DNA of 64,000 nt from Planctomycetota bacterium. GTDB lineage: Bacteria > Planctomycetota > Planctomycetia > Pirellulales > Lacipirellulaceae. Both the position numbers and the translations under genes were made by a program. Location of the stretch: positions 1-64,000 of the forward strand of contig JAKOXH010000058.1 in assembly GCA_029781135.1 (NCBI GenBank), given 5' to 3'. Below, piece after piece: positions 1-8,484 of the stretch; positions within the stretch are counted from its first letter, which is position 1; each line of letters starts with the position of its first letter. The notes below the pieces were generated by a model. It had not been told where the DNA came from, made no database searches, and saw only the letters and a list, made by a program, of their open reading frames with translations.

Positions 1-93
1 ATGCCATTCATGCTCCACAGTACGGATTAATAGCAAATCTTCGAAGGGCTTTATCGAGGTGTGTGCTGCTAGTTCGAAAGCGCGGTCGGTCAT
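1..93 (-). CDS. Partial CDS, N-terminus of unknown protein
   Basis: A reading frame on the minus strand starts with ATG at 93 and runs off the left edge of the window without a stop, giving 31 residues. An AAGGA ribosome-binding site lies about 7 bases upstream of the ATG. The visible residues (start MTDRAFELAAH, later KPFEDLLLIRTV) have an ordinary protein-like composition. No family can be named from so little. It reads in the same direction as the integrase gene downstream of tRNA-Ala, so it may be cargo of the same element. Confidence 0.4.
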   Translation of the reverse strand, partial: MTDRAFELAAHTSIKPFEDLLLIRTVEHEWH

Positions 94-473
94 TCTGCAC
101 GTCCTTTATGTAGTCTGGCTACATCGAATGCGAGGATGCGATGAATCAGATGCGCTTGCGCCGCAATTGACTGCAACCGAATGTGCAGATTCGAGTAGAT
201 ACGTTTACTACCTAAGGGGTTGATCTCTTCTGCTAGGCCAAATTTTCAACGGAGCACATTCGGTTAAGCGGCGTAATGCATAGAGCTATTGAGCTATTGC
301 AAACCGCTAGACCCCGTTCCACATATGCCCTATGCGGCTTCGCATAGGGCAGCCACGTACGTTTGAAACGGAAACCAGTATGTGCTCATGGCGAGCCAAC
401 ATGACGTCGAATCAACCAAGCCAATAGCTTGATCGCGACTCCTAGCTAGCAGAGAGACCAAAACAGATTCGAA
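94..473. other. Gene-free stretch with one perfect hairpin
   Basis: I find no gene here. Positions 326-351 form a perfect 11-bp stem (TGCCCTATGCG and its complement) closed by a GCTT loop. No T-run follows on either strand, so it is not a clear terminator. The stretch looks more AT-rich than most of the window, as does the left end in general, which fits recently acquired DNA. Confidence 0.4.
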
Positions 474-656
474 TCACATTTCACATTTAGAGGACTCGCC
501 AATACGGTAAATGCTAAATCCTTCCAATGGATCAAGCAAGCCCCTAACAATGCCCTTATGCCGGCGTTGGCCAATGACTATCGGACGCCCCCCGCGAATT
601 AGAGGGAGTGGCATACCTAATTGGTAGGGGGAAAGGTCTTTGGGGCTGGTCATCAC
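474..656 (-). CDS. Small hypothetical ORF, doubtful
   Basis: A 60-residue frame lies on the same strand as the integrase, about 110 bases downstream of its stop. It is rich in Gly, Arg and Ile in its middle (RGGRPIVIGQRR) and has no recognisable domain. The start has only a weak GGTG ribosome-binding site. It could be a small element-borne gene, for example an accessory factor of the recombinase, or chance. I saw nothing that settles it. Confidence 0.2.
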   Translation of the reverse strand: MMTSPKDLSPYQLGMPLPLIRGGRPIVIGQRRHKGIVRGLLDPLEGFSIYRIGESSKCEM

Positions 657-764
657 ACCAATTCGATTACGTATAAATTAGTTGGGTAATTGCCTTTCTA
701 CTCTGTACCGACGGACAGCAGTGGCGGCTCTTCTTGCCATAGTGCGATCAGTTCTTTGTTAACC

Positions 765-1994
765 TCAACCTATTCGTCGGACTGCCTCAATCGCCTTTCG
801 TCTGTCGGCCTCGGCATAAATTCCCGTCGTGTTTAACTGCGAATGGCCTAACAAAACTTTGGCCGTCTCGATGCCAAACTCTCTGCGGGCTCTTGTCGCC
901 AGCGTGTGCCGCAATTGATTGGGACTCCAGCGATGTTCTGTCTGCCAAATAGCCACCGCGTCGGCGTCATCAGCAATATCGTTGGGCGGCGGAAATGCCT
1001 TGTCGCATGCCCGCCGCACCGCATTGAGATAACTCTGGGACGTGTAGCGGTCACCAGCCTTGCGTCTGGGGTTACGCTTACGGTTTTTGCCAGGAGAATT
1101 CCCGCAACTTAGCGGAGTCTTGCGCTTTTTCTGAAGATTTTCGCGACGCCGCCTCTCGCTTTCAGCCGGTGAGAAGCAGTAAGCATCGGCCGCTCGCAAT
1201 AAATAGGGGGCCAGAATTGACTGGCCGAGCGGACCGATGTAAACGATACGCTCGCGCTCCCGATTTGTATTCTTATGACCGCTGGGGCAATACTCCCATA
1301 CGTCGCCGGAGCGATCGATGTCGCACGGTCGCAGAATGCAGACTTCGCCGGGCCGCATTCCCGTGGCTCGTTGTAGTTCAACCATTGCTCGTACCACGGA
1401 TGACAAACGCTGTAGTGTTGCTTCAACAGTTGCGTCATCAACGGGGCGGACCTTTTGGGTCTCGGGAGCCGTGGTATGCCCCTTTCGCAAACCAGCGACC
1501 ATTGCCAATGCTTGTGGCACGTCGGCTGGGATAAGACCTTCAGCGGCACCCCAGCGAAAAACACGACTGATCCGTCGAACCTGTTGGTTGATATAAGTGC
1601 GGGAATTGCCTGCAGCGATAAATTTCTCACGCACTGCCTTGAGTTGCATCGGCCCAAATTCGCGCGCAAGCTGTGAGCCATACAGTTCGCGGAGGGGGCG
1701 CAGCGCATACCGCATGTTGGCAAACTCGCCGCGCTGAAGGTCACCATAATAACCCTTGGCATATTCCAAATAGGCAACAATTAACTCGACAATCGAAATG
1801 GCGTGCTCAGGGACACCAAACGCTGTGGACCGGCCCGACGACAACCACTCGGTGATCAGCCGATCGTATTCGAGTTTACTGGCGCTTGTGCCGAAGGGGC
1901 CCAGAAGATAGTCCCGACCATTGATCGTGACAATGGCCTGGCCGGATTGCTTGTGGCGACGGTATTGGGGGACGCGGTTACCCAAACGTGGCAT
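765..1994 (-). CDS. Tyrosine recombinase / phage-type integrase
   Basis: A 409-residue site-specific recombinase. Residues 1-55 form the short arm-type N-terminus seen in planctomycete integrases, about 70-160 a core-binding helical domain, and about 190-400 the catalytic domain. Visible catalytic residues are Arg214 (TGMRPGEV), Arg362 in the NQLRH box, His384 in LGHS and the nucleophile Tyr393. The usual first His of the second box is Asn359, a substitution that I believe is common in this lineage. A basic insert of about 30 residues lies near 280-312. AGGAGA sits 8 bases before the ATG. The gene lies 120 bp beyond the 3' end of tRNA-Ala, reading away from it, as expected for an element integrated into that tRNA and extending left out of the window. 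Confidence 0.92.
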   Translation of the reverse strand: MPRLGNRVPQYRRHKQSGQAIVTINGRDYLLGPFGTSASKLEYDRLITEWLSSGRSTAFGVPEHAISIVELIVAYLEYAKGYYGDLQRGEFANMRYALRPLRELYGSQLAREFGPMQLKAVREKFIAAGNSRTYINQQVRRISRVFRWGAAEGLIPADVPQALAMVAGLRKGHTTAPETQKVRPVDDATVEATLQRLSSVVRAMVELQRATGMRPGEVCILRPCDIDRSGDVWEYCPSGHKNTNRERERIVYIGPLGQSILAPYLLRAADAYCFSPAESERRRRENLQKKRKTPLSCGNSPGKNRKRNPRRKAGDRYTSQSYLNAVRRACDKAFPPPNDIADDADAVAIWQTEHRWSPNQLRHTLATRARREFGIETAKVLLGHSQLNTTGIYAEADRRKAIEAVRRIG

Positions 1995-2016
1995 AGTGCA
2001 GGTCTCCTATGGATCC

Positions 2017-2038
2017 AAAAACGGAAGGTTCCGTTTTT
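2017..2038 (-). terminator. Probable tRNA-Ala terminator
   Basis: AAAAACGGAA and its exact complement are separated by GG, so the site ends in five T residues on either strand. On the minus strand it lies 76 bases after tRNA-Ala and 23 bases before the integrase ATG, placed to end tRNA transcription. The stem is AT-rich and weak, so it may work only partly. Confidence 0.4.
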
Positions 2039-2113
2039 AGCACCGAGAAAACGCCGCACTGCCGACCACCGGCAGGTAACAGAAACTCTTGTTTCGGCAG
2101 GATTTATGACAAA

Positions 2114-2186
2114 TGGAGCCGATCGGACTCGAACCGACGACATCTAGCTTGCAAAGCTAGCGCTCTCCCAACTGAGCTACGGCCCC
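2114..2186 (-). tRNA. tRNA-Ala(TGC)
   Basis: A full 73-nt cloverleaf: acceptor GGGGCCG paired with CGGCTCC, D arm GCTC/GAGC, anticodon stem CTAGC/GCTAG around loop TTTGCAA, and T arm with TTCGAGT. The anticodon is TGC. The 3' CCA is not encoded (discriminator A only). It follows tRNA-Ile on the same strand; the pair is free-standing, with no rRNA in view. Its 3' end is the likely attachment site of the neighbouring recombinase. Confidence 0.97.
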
Positions 2187-2192
2187 GCGGAG

Positions 2193-2285
2193 AGCTATTA
2201 GCCGTCAGCTATCAGCTTTTAGCCAGTCATCGCACGCGAAACAAGCACTTCTGGCTAAAAGCTAACAGCCAAGAGCTGACAGCTT
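2193..2285. repeat. Period-7 inverted array
   Basis: Left arm 2193-2226 is built of seven-base units (AGCTATT, AGCCGTC, AGCTATC, AGCTTTT). Right arm 2251-2285 carries the complementary series (GGCTAAA, AGCTAAC, AGCCAAG, AGCTGAC). A 24-base unrelated spacer separates them. The array fills the gap between the two tRNA genes, so their common transcript, if any, would fold here. Confidence 0.8.
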
Positions 2286-2294
2286 CCTCCTCAA

Positions 2295-2368
2295 TGGGCG
2301 CGCCAAGACTCGAACTTGGGACCTCAGCCTTATCAGGGCTGCGCTCTAACCAACTGAGCTACGCGCCC
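2295..2368 (-). tRNA. tRNA-Ile(GAT)
   Basis: A 74-nt cloverleaf: acceptor GGGCGCG paired with CGCGCCC, D arm GCTC/GAGC, anticodon stem CAGCC/GGCTG around loop CTGATAA, and T loop TTCGAGT. The anticodon is GAT. CCA is not encoded. It lies upstream of tRNA-Ala on the same strand. The Ile-Ala order is that of a classical 16S-23S spacer, but no rRNA flanks it here. Confidence 0.97.
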
Positions 2369-2636
2369 GCTCCCATTTGAGCACCTCATTCTAATTTCCA
2401 TCGGCTTGCGGCGGAAGGCGTCCTAACCCTTTTCCTACGACGACTTTCAGGCGTCACTCGCCTCACCGTCGGTGTTGCCACGAATCGCCGCCGGCTGGCA
2501 TTCGCGAAATCGTCAGGAAAGCGTATATACTACGCACTTTCCTGCCGGGCGCACGCAGGCCGCGCCCATGCAGGTTTTCCCGTCAATTACCCTGCCTTCG
2601 TTTATGAGACACATCTTCCTCCAGGAGGTTCCAAGG

Positions 2637-4589
2637 ATGGATATACGACGAGCGTTCCAGTTGAATTTGGCGGCTGCCGTTGCGGTGGGAATTTGCGGCT
2701 CAGCGGCATGGGGGGCCGATGCTCCCACGCCGGCCCAGGCCCTGACGCTCTCACCCATTCAGCCGCTGGTGGAATACACGATTCCAACTAAGGAGGAAGC
2801 CGCCCAATGCACGATTCGACCGGAGAAGGAAAACAACATCACGTCCTGGGTCGTCCGCAGCCGGAATGGCGAAGTGGTCCGCCGGTTCGCGGATACCAAT
2901 GGTGACAACGTGGTCGACCAGTGGTGCTACTTCCAAGATGGCATCGAGGTCTATCGCGATATCGATTCCAACTTCAACGGCAAGGCCGATCAGTATCGTT
3001 GGTTCAACACGGCCGGCACGCGCTGGGGCATCGACAAGAACGAAGATGGCAAGGTGGATTCCTGGAAAGTGATTTCGCCCCACGAAGTTGCCGAGCAAGT
3101 GGTCCTCGCGCTCAAGACGGGCGATCAGGCTCGGTTTCAACTGCTGTTGCTGACGCCAGCGGAATTGAGCGAGTTGGGCTTTAGCAAAGCGCGACAGGAT
3201 AGCATCTCGGCATCGTTGGGCGATGCACCGGCGGCTTTTTCGAAAGTTGCCGGCGAGCAGAAATCGCTCACCGCGCAAAGCCGGTACGTTGATTTTGGCT
3301 GTGCGCGCCCCGGTACAATTCCAGCCGGTGCCGATGGGGCAACCAAGGATGTGACGATATGCGACAACGGCACCGCGCTCGTGCAAACGGGCGACAAACA
3401 CGACCAAGTATTCATTGGGACGCTGGTTTCGGTCGGTTCCACCTGGAAGCTGATTAGTGCTCCGGTTGTTGGCGCCGATAGTCAACATGCGGAAACGGGT
3501 TTGCTCACGCAAGGCCGGTCAATGGCCTCGGGCCAGAATGGCGAAGGTTCGCCCACCGACGAAATGCAAAAGCAAATGGCCGAATTGGAACGACTCGATA
3601 AGGAAGCCGATTCGCTGCCGCCCGAAAAACTGGCCACTAACATCGATCAGCGCATCGCCGCGCTCCGCAAATTGGCCGAGATTTCGCCAATCGGCAATCG
3701 CGATCAATGGAATCGCCAATTGATCGACGTATTAGGAGTGGCGATTCAATCAGGCGTCTATCCCAACGGCGTAGCCACTTTGGAAGGGGTTCAAAAATCG
3801 CTCGCAGACGCCAAGGCCGATGAAGACCTAATCGCCCACGCCATCTTCCAAGGAATGTGGGCCCAGTTCTCCGCGAATCAACATACGCCAAATGCCAACA
3901 TGGCCCAGTTGCAGGAAAAATGGCTAGCCGACCTGAAAACATTCGTGGAACAGCATCCCAAAAGCAGCGACGCCGCGGAAGCGCTGCTGCAACTCGGAAT
4001 GTACCAGGATTTCGTCGGCAAGGGCGACGAGGCCGCCAAGTGGTATCAGCAACTCGTGGACAACTTTCCGAATGCCAAGCCGACCGACAAAGCCACGGGT
4101 GCGCTGCGCCGCCTCGCTATCAAAGGCAAGCCGATGGTGCTGAAGGGCGCGGATCTCCAAGGCGGCAATGTCGACTTATCCGGCGCTCCTTACCGCGGCA
4201 AAGCAGTGCTCGTTCAGTATTGGGCGACGTGGTGCGAGCCGTGCAAAGCCGACATGGTGCTGCTGAAAGACCTGCTGGCGAAGCGTGGCGGTCGCGATTT
4301 CGATATTATCGGCGTCTGCCTGAATACGAACGCCGCCGATGCAAAGCAGTTCCTGGCTCAGGAAAAATATCCGTGGAAGAACATTTTCGAGCCGGGCGGC
4401 CTGGATAGCCGTCTCGCCAATGAAATGGGCATCATGACGCTGCCCGTGATGGTCCTGGTCGATCAGCGCGGCAACGTGGTGAGCCAAAACATTCAGGTGG
4501 CGGAACTAGAAGGCGAACTGGCCAAACTCATTAAGCCAGCCGGTGTAGGTACGGCCAATTCACTGCGCCCACCCGCCAAGCCGCGCTAG
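2637..4589 (+). CDS. Secreted thioredoxin-domain protein with Ca-loop-like repeats
   Basis: A 650-residue exported protein. I chose the ATG at 2637 because AGGAGG lies 8 bases upstream and a signal peptide follows (cleavage probably after AWGA, near residue 29). Near residues 86-145 are three acidic loops of the DxNxDxxxD kind (DTNGDNVVD, DSNFNGKAD, DKNEDGKVD), which resemble calcium-binding EF-hand or thrombospondin-3 loops. A helical middle follows. A TlpA/ResA-type thioredoxin fold occupies the last 140 residues, with WCEPC (Cys533, Cys536). The likely role is periplasmic thiol-disulfide chemistry, coupled to an unknown recognition domain. This domain combination is typical of planctomycete secreted proteins; the substrate is unknown. 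Confidence 0.8.
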   Translation: MDIRRAFQLNLAAAVAVGICGSAAWGADAPTPAQALTLSPIQPLVEYTIPTKEEAAQCTIRPEKENNITSWVVRSRNGEVVRRFADTNGDNVVDQWCYFQDGIEVYRDIDSNFNGKADQYRWFNTAGTRWGIDKNEDGKVDSWKVISPHEVAEQVVLALKTGDQARFQLLLLTPAELSELGFSKARQDSISASLGDAPAAFSKVAGEQKSLTAQSRYVDFGCARPGTIPAGADGATKDVTICDNGTALVQTGDKHDQVFIGTLVSVGSTWKLISAPVVGADSQHAETGLLTQGRSMASGQNGEGSPTDEMQKQMAELERLDKEADSLPPEKLATNIDQRIAALRKLAEISPIGNRDQWNRQLIDVLGVAIQSGVYPNGVATLEGVQKSLADAKADEDLIAHAIFQGMWAQFSANQHTPNANMAQLQEKWLADLKTFVEQHPKSSDAAEALLQLGMYQDFVGKGDEAAKWYQQLVDNFPNAKPTDKATGALRRLAIKGKPMVLKGADLQGGNVDLSGAPYRGKAVLVQYWATWCEPCKADMVLLKDLLAKRGGRDFDIIGVCLNTNAADAKQFLAQEKYPWKNIFEPGGLDSRLANEMGIMTLPVMVLVDQRGNVVSQNIQVAELEGELAKLIKPAGVGTANSLRPPAKPR

Positions 4590-4634
4590 AGCGGCGGGCA
4601 ATTGAAACGCGAACTACATGCGAAACGCGAGGAA

Positions 4635-4832
4635 CTACCAACTCCAGCGATGGTTTCGCCGTGCGCTGATTCCGCAACCCGGATGGGACGACTTCGCCGA
4701 TTTCCGCCGCTTCAACCGAGGCGTGCGTTTCTGGCTATACTGCTTGCGATTGGAAAGCTGCCGCGTGTATTCGCTATCTGGGTCGGTTGCATCGTCCGCA
4801 TCATAGCGGAATTCTTGATCCCGGTACTGCAT
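4635..4832 (-). CDS. Small basic protein, hypothetical
   Basis: A 65-residue protein starting at ATG 4832 with GGAGAAG 5-7 bases upstream, which is a good ribosome-binding site. The N-terminus is acidic (DADDATDPDSE); the rest is strongly basic (RKSAKS, ARRNHRWSW at the end). It has one Cys (HPGCG) and is convergent with the thioredoxin-domain gene, whose stop is 45 bases away. The charge pattern suggests a nucleic-acid or ribosome-associated small protein, but that is inference. I recall similar short Arg/Trp-ending proteins in planctomycetes without being able to check. Confidence 0.5.
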   Translation of the reverse strand: MQYRDQEFRYDADDATDPDSEYTRQLSNRKQYSQKRTPRLKRRKSAKSSHPGCGISARRNHRWSW

Positions 4833-5777
4833 CACACTTCTCCGAACGACTGTCAAATTCATCAGCCACCTTGGGGTTAGGCAAAAAACGGCCAAGAATC
4901 GTACGAGCTGAACGGCGCTGCCACCGTGGGTGAGCGCGGTTTTATCGCAGTTCGGCCAATTCGCAAACATCAACTATGCAAGTGACGCGCCAGTGCTGGC
5001 GCTCCCTGGCGGCCTGTCGAGCCAAGGGCGACCCGGTCACAAAACCTCGGTGAAAAGACTGCGAACCACGTTTTGCGCGACTTGCGCCGGAGCCGAGCCA
5101 ATACGCGCCATCACAAAAACAGGGAGGAAAGTCTCACCAAAATGGTGAAACGCGGTCCCAGCAACCTGCCCAACCGCATGCGCGCACGGCGAACCCGAGA
5201 TCAAGCGCAGCAGTTTGGTCAGCGCACGATAGAACCAACGCAAAATGTCAGTCCTTGGTCCGCCGGGAAATGCGCGCAACTTCAATGCTGACTGAGACTT
5301 TCAGTCAATCCGCGCAAGCGATTTCTGCAGTAGCTGCCCCAAAAAGAACGGCCGCCAGCCCTGAAAGGCAACCGGCCCAATTAAGAATGCCAAATCAATG
5401 TCCGTAACATTCACGCCCTTGCAATAAATTTCCGGGAAAATTCGGGAGCAATTGTCGTACCGCCCGCGACGTTTCCCGCGTATCTTCGTCGCACCGGGGG
5501 AAAAACCTGTAAATCTTGCCAATTCAGTAAGAATTGACATTCGAGTGTCGGCCCGAGGATTGGGATCCCAAGCAGTTCTGCCGGAGCTAAATCGTGAGTC
5601 GCCAGTGGGTTAGCTCTCAGATTGCTCTTGGGCGACGAGAAAAACCACGGTATGGTATGAAACTCGCTTACCCGCCCCTCCCGTTACCCACCACGGCAAT
5701 GAACCGGCCCAAGTATTTGGCCCGGTTCCCCACCGCCGTCCCTCACACAGGAAAAGGATTTTCCGAAGGGATCCCGC
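4833..5777. other. Long gap without a recognisable gene
   Basis: About 945 bases. Short frames exist on the minus strand at 5037-5285 (82 codons) and 5301-5540 (79 codons; ending GWRPFFLGQLLQKSLARID), but neither has a ribosome-binding site or a family I know. GAGGAAAGTC at 5124 resembles one conserved block of RNase P RNA, but the expected partner motifs are absent. The region might hold a decayed gene or a non-coding RNA. Confidence 0.3.
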
Positions 5778-6068
5778 ATGGAAGTGAACCACATTTGGGT
5801 TGTATCGGCTTGGATTTCGCTCCATTTGGCTGCGATTTTGGCCGCCTATGGAACCCGCGTCGCGGCCGGGTCGCGACTGGAAAGCATTGCTCAATTTGCC
5901 TGTTTCGCATTGATGGCCGTTATCGGCGCGGCAATTTGGATTTCGCAGCAGACGCAGGCCGGGTCGTGGGGCTTGTCGGCCAGTACACTCATGGCAATGG
6001 TGCTTACCGCGGTGGTCGATTTCCGCAAGTGGCACGATTCGTATCATCCGGCCAGCCATACGAATTGA
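5778..6068 (+). CDS. Small membrane protein, hypothetical
   Basis: A 96-residue protein with three hydrophobic stretches, about residues 8-24, 38-55 and 66-82, and a polar C-terminus (FRKWHDSYHPASHTN). GAAGGGA lies about 10 bases before the ATG. It has no domain I recognise. It stands alone, with a long gene-free stretch before it and a repeat array beginning exactly at its stop codon. The predicted location is the inner membrane. Confidence 0.6.
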   Translation: MEVNHIWVVSAWISLHLAAILAAYGTRVAAGSRLESIAQFACFALMAVIGAAIWISQQTQAGSWGLSASTLMAMVLTAVVDFRKWHDSYHPASHTN

Positions 6069-6150
6069 AGGCGATTGCTCTTGATGTCCGCACTTTGAAA
6101 GAACGTGGGAAGGCGATTGCTCTTGATGTCCGCACTTTGAAAGAACGTGG
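6067..6150 (+). repeat. Two perfect 42-bp tandem copies
   Basis: The unit starting GAAGGCGATTGCTCTTGATG and ending AAAGAACGTGG occurs at 6067-6108 and again, identically, at 6109-6150. The first copy begins inside the stop codon of the preceding gene. There are only two copies with no spacer between them, so this is a tandem duplication rather than a CRISPR. Confidence 0.9.
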
Positions 6151-6219
6151 GGGCGTCTCCCGACGCCGATGACGCTGTCCAATGTGGAACGAAAATCGGC
6201 CTCAGAGAGGCCTCCCACA
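6149..6219. repeat. Dispersed GTGGGAGGC palindrome, copy 1
   Basis: An imperfect palindrome of about 70 bp: GGCGTCTCCCGACGCCGAT on the left and ATCGGCCTCAGAGAGGCC followed by TCCCAC on the right. The same element, in the opposite orientation, occurs at 14971-15044 and 19107-19181. The outer ends read GTGG followed by a short stem, like the GTAG-type hairpins elsewhere in the window. I see nothing else between here and the next gene at 6513. Confidence 0.75.
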
Positions 6220-6512
6220 ATCTCTTGGCTGCACCGGCCTCGTGAACGGTCCACACGCTCGATCACACGATCTTGAGCCCATCTGCATGCACTGTGTCGG
6301 CGGCAAAGTTTTCCCAGCCCACCGCCACGCCGCGGCTTCACCGGCAAAATCGGAAAAAAACTCCCTTTCGGCACGACCGTTAGCCGAAACTACCATTTAG
6401 GCAGTCATGCCCGGTGCATGGACCTATATGTCTTCGTGCAGCCTGGAAATGCTCTTCGCTTGCTCGCGTCGCCCGCCGAGGCGAGTCAAGTTCTTGTCCA
6501 AGGGGGAAAACA

Positions 6513-7493
6513 ATGCGAAAGCTCGTGTATCTCATCATGCTGGCGGCGGCCCTGGTGCCAGTGGCATCCGCGTCGGCCGAGACGCCAGCGGAAAAGCAGA
6601 TGGCTCTGCGAATCGGGACTTATCTCAAACAGAGTGGTCAACTTCACAATTACCGCGTCGGGGTTAAGTACCACAACGGCGTGGCGACCCTCGGCGGTAG
6701 CGTCGCCAGCAGCGACCAGCGCGATGTTGCCATCAAGTTGGCAGGTCAAGTCAAAGGTGTGAAACAGGTCGATAGCAAACTGCAGATCGCGGGCAAAAGC
6801 GAAGAGGCCGCTAGCAGCAGCGAGTCCAAAGCTAGTCAAGCAAAAAACACCAAACCCAGCCAGCTAGGCCCTGCTTCTTTTGAAGAACCGGCGGGCGACG
6901 CCGAGGAAGTCGGCGAAGCGTTCGAGGCAGCGCCGACGGCTGAAATTCAGCAGGCGCCGATTCAACAGGCGCCCCTTCAACCGGCTCCAATGATTCAGCA
7001 ATCGCCGATCCAGCCAGCACCGGTCATGCAGCGGCAGCCCATGCCGCAAATGCACCGCAGCAATATGCCGGTGCCAGCAGGCCGGATTCCCGGCATGGCC
7101 CCAGTCCGCCAAGCCAGTGCGAATGGAGTTTACCAGGCTGCCGGTTCGTGCCCCTGTGACGGTGGTGGCGGTCCCGGCATGGCGATGGGCGGCATGGGTG
7201 GCATGGGTGGCATGGACGGCGGTCCCGCCCCGATGGGCTTCGTGCCCGCGGGTTCCGGTCGCGGCCCCAGCTACGACAACGCGCAAATGCCGGGCTACGC
7301 TTGGCCGAGCTACGCTTCGTACCCGAACTACGCAGCCCTCAGCTATCCGCAGCAATACTCGCCAACGGCTTGGCCGTACATCGGCCCGTTCTACCCCTAT
7401 CCGCAAGTTCCGCTGGCATGGCGGAAGGTGTCGCTGGAATGGGATGATGGCTGGTGGTTCCTGGATTTCAGCTCGCACAACTCGAGCCACTAA
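6513..7493 (+). CDS. Exported BON-domain protein
   Basis: A 326-residue protein starting at the ATG at 6513 after AAGGGGG. A signal peptide ends near residue 24 (ASASA). A BON domain, a small alpha/beta fold that often binds membranes or lipids, spans about residues 30-90 (conserved GVATLGGSV). A low-complexity region of repeated Q-P-A units (QQAPIQQAPLQPAP) covers about 145-180, then a Gly/Met-rich stretch about 215-250. The C-terminal 75 residues are Tyr/Pro-rich (YPNYAALSYPQQYSP) and end in EWDDGWWFLDF. This architecture is characteristic of planctomycete surface proteins. The likely location is the periplasm or outer envelope; the function is unknown. Confidence 0.8.
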   Translation: MRKLVYLIMLAAALVPVASASAETPAEKQMALRIGTYLKQSGQLHNYRVGVKYHNGVATLGGSVASSDQRDVAIKLAGQVKGVKQVDSKLQIAGKSEEAASSSESKASQAKNTKPSQLGPASFEEPAGDAEEVGEAFEAAPTAEIQQAPIQQAPLQPAPMIQQSPIQPAPVMQRQPMPQMHRSNMPVPAGRIPGMAPVRQASANGVYQAAGSCPCDGGGGPGMAMGGMGGMGGMDGGPAPMGFVPAGSGRGPSYDNAQMPGYAWPSYASYPNYAALSYPQQYSPTAWPYIGPFYPYPQVPLAWRKVSLEWDDGWWFLDFSSHNSSH

Positions 7494-7534
7494 TCCAACG
7501 GACACGAGTCTTTGGAATAATGACTGCAACAAAA

Positions 7535-7571
7535 GGCCCTCGTTGCGATCTTCGCAGCGGGGGCTTCGTTT
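7535..7571 (+). terminator. Intrinsic terminator after BON gene
   Basis: A 13-bp stem at 7536-7548 and 7552-7564 (GCCCTCGTTGCGA, pairing with two G-U wobbles) closes a TCT loop and is followed by TTCGTTT. It lies 42 bases after the stop of the BON-domain gene. Confidence 0.6.
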
Positions 7572-7771
7572 GCGCGCTAGCAATGCCGGCAGATGCCAAC
7601 TAACTTTTTCCGTCATAACCGGAAAAACCCGCAAGTTCTTCCCAAATTAACTCGATAACTACGGCTAGCGGTTGCTAGGCATTGGATGGCCACGCCGCAC
7701 TCGGCCCTTGCGGCCGAACGCAGGAATTGATCCAAGAACTCTCTCGTCTTGTTGGGAAAGAGGGACTCGCG

Positions 7772-8350
7772 ATGGCAAGGATGAAGACCACCGCATTCGG
7801 CATCTTACTGGTGACCTGGTCATTGACCACCACCGGCTGTTTCTGGGGATTCACGACCGGCGGTCCCAGCTTGGGCATCTTGCAGGTCCCCATCCCGGTC
7901 AGTCCCTATTTCCAAAAGGAAAAGGAAGACAAATACTGGGAGCACGAACGGTACGATCGCGTGCCGATCCTGGGTCCGATCACGTCGGGAGGCCCACCGG
8001 TTGCGCTGGATCCTCCGAGCGATGACGAGGTGATGCGCGCGCTGGAAAAAGTGCATCCTGTCCAAAGTGGTGTGCCGATGTTGTGGGAACGTAACCGTAA
8101 TAACGTGCGAATCGTGAAGAACAAGATTGCCGACTACGTGGACCCGCCACGCGTGTATCCGCTCGTCGGTCCTGCCCAACAGCACCACGCTCATTACAAG
8201 TGCACCGTCTACTACGAAGACGTGCGCCGAATCGGCTGGCCCGTGCCGCACACGCTGCGGGATGAAGAGGCTGAGGAAGTCATCTACATCGACCATAACC
8301 ACTTGCACATGGTGGGGAATGTCAATACCGGGGCCAATGCCAAGTTCTAA
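7772..8350 (+). CDS. Lipoprotein, hypothetical
   Basis: A 192-residue protein. I chose the ATG at 7772 because AGAGGGA precedes it and a lipoprotein signal follows: a hydrophobic stretch ending in TTTGC, which makes the Cys near residue 22 the lipidation site. The mature part is hydrophilic, rich in His and charged residues, with a conserved-looking tail (VIYIDHNHLHMVGNVNTGANAKF). No catalytic motif is visible. I recognise it only as a planctomycete lipoprotein of unknown role, anchored in an envelope membrane. Confidence 0.7.
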   Translation: MARMKTTAFGILLVTWSLTTTGCFWGFTTGGPSLGILQVPIPVSPYFQKEKEDKYWEHERYDRVPILGPITSGGPPVALDPPSDDEVMRALEKVHPVQSGVPMLWERNRNNVRIVKNKIADYVDPPRVYPLVGPAQQHHAHYKCTVYYEDVRRIGWPVPHTLRDEEAEEVIYIDHNHLHMVGNVNTGANAKF

Positions 8351-8384
8351 GGCGATCGGCGAACGACTGGCCTACGGTTGATCA

Positions 8385-8460
8385 AGACAAGGAGACTGGG
8401 AGACAAGGAGACAAGGAGAATCGAGATTCTCCTGGCTCCGGTTCTCTTGGCCTCCTTGTG
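8385..8460. repeat. Period-8 inverted array
   Basis: The left arm repeats an eight-base unit (AGACAAGG, AGACTGGG, AGACAAGG, AGACAAGG). The right arm, from about 8426, carries the complementary series in a decayed form (TTCTCCTGG, TTCTCTTGG, CCTCCTTGTG). A closely similar array lies at 26764-26860. Confidence 0.75.
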
Positions 8461-8484
8461 CGGTTATGAGGGAGACGGAGCCGA

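Noticed and set aside
240-330. Possible integron attC-like site (GGTTAAGCGG and CCGCTAGACC)
   Set aside because: The core sites do not match the GTTRRRY/RYYYAAC pattern on both sides, and no integron integrase is present; the recombinase here is of the phage type.
5122-5133. GGGAGGAAAGTC resembling a conserved block of RNase P RNA
   Set aside because: The expected following motifs and the closing stem are absent in the next 300 bases, so it is probably chance.
6067-6150. Direct repeats as a possible CRISPR
   Set aside because: There are only two copies, they abut without spacers, and no cas gene is near.
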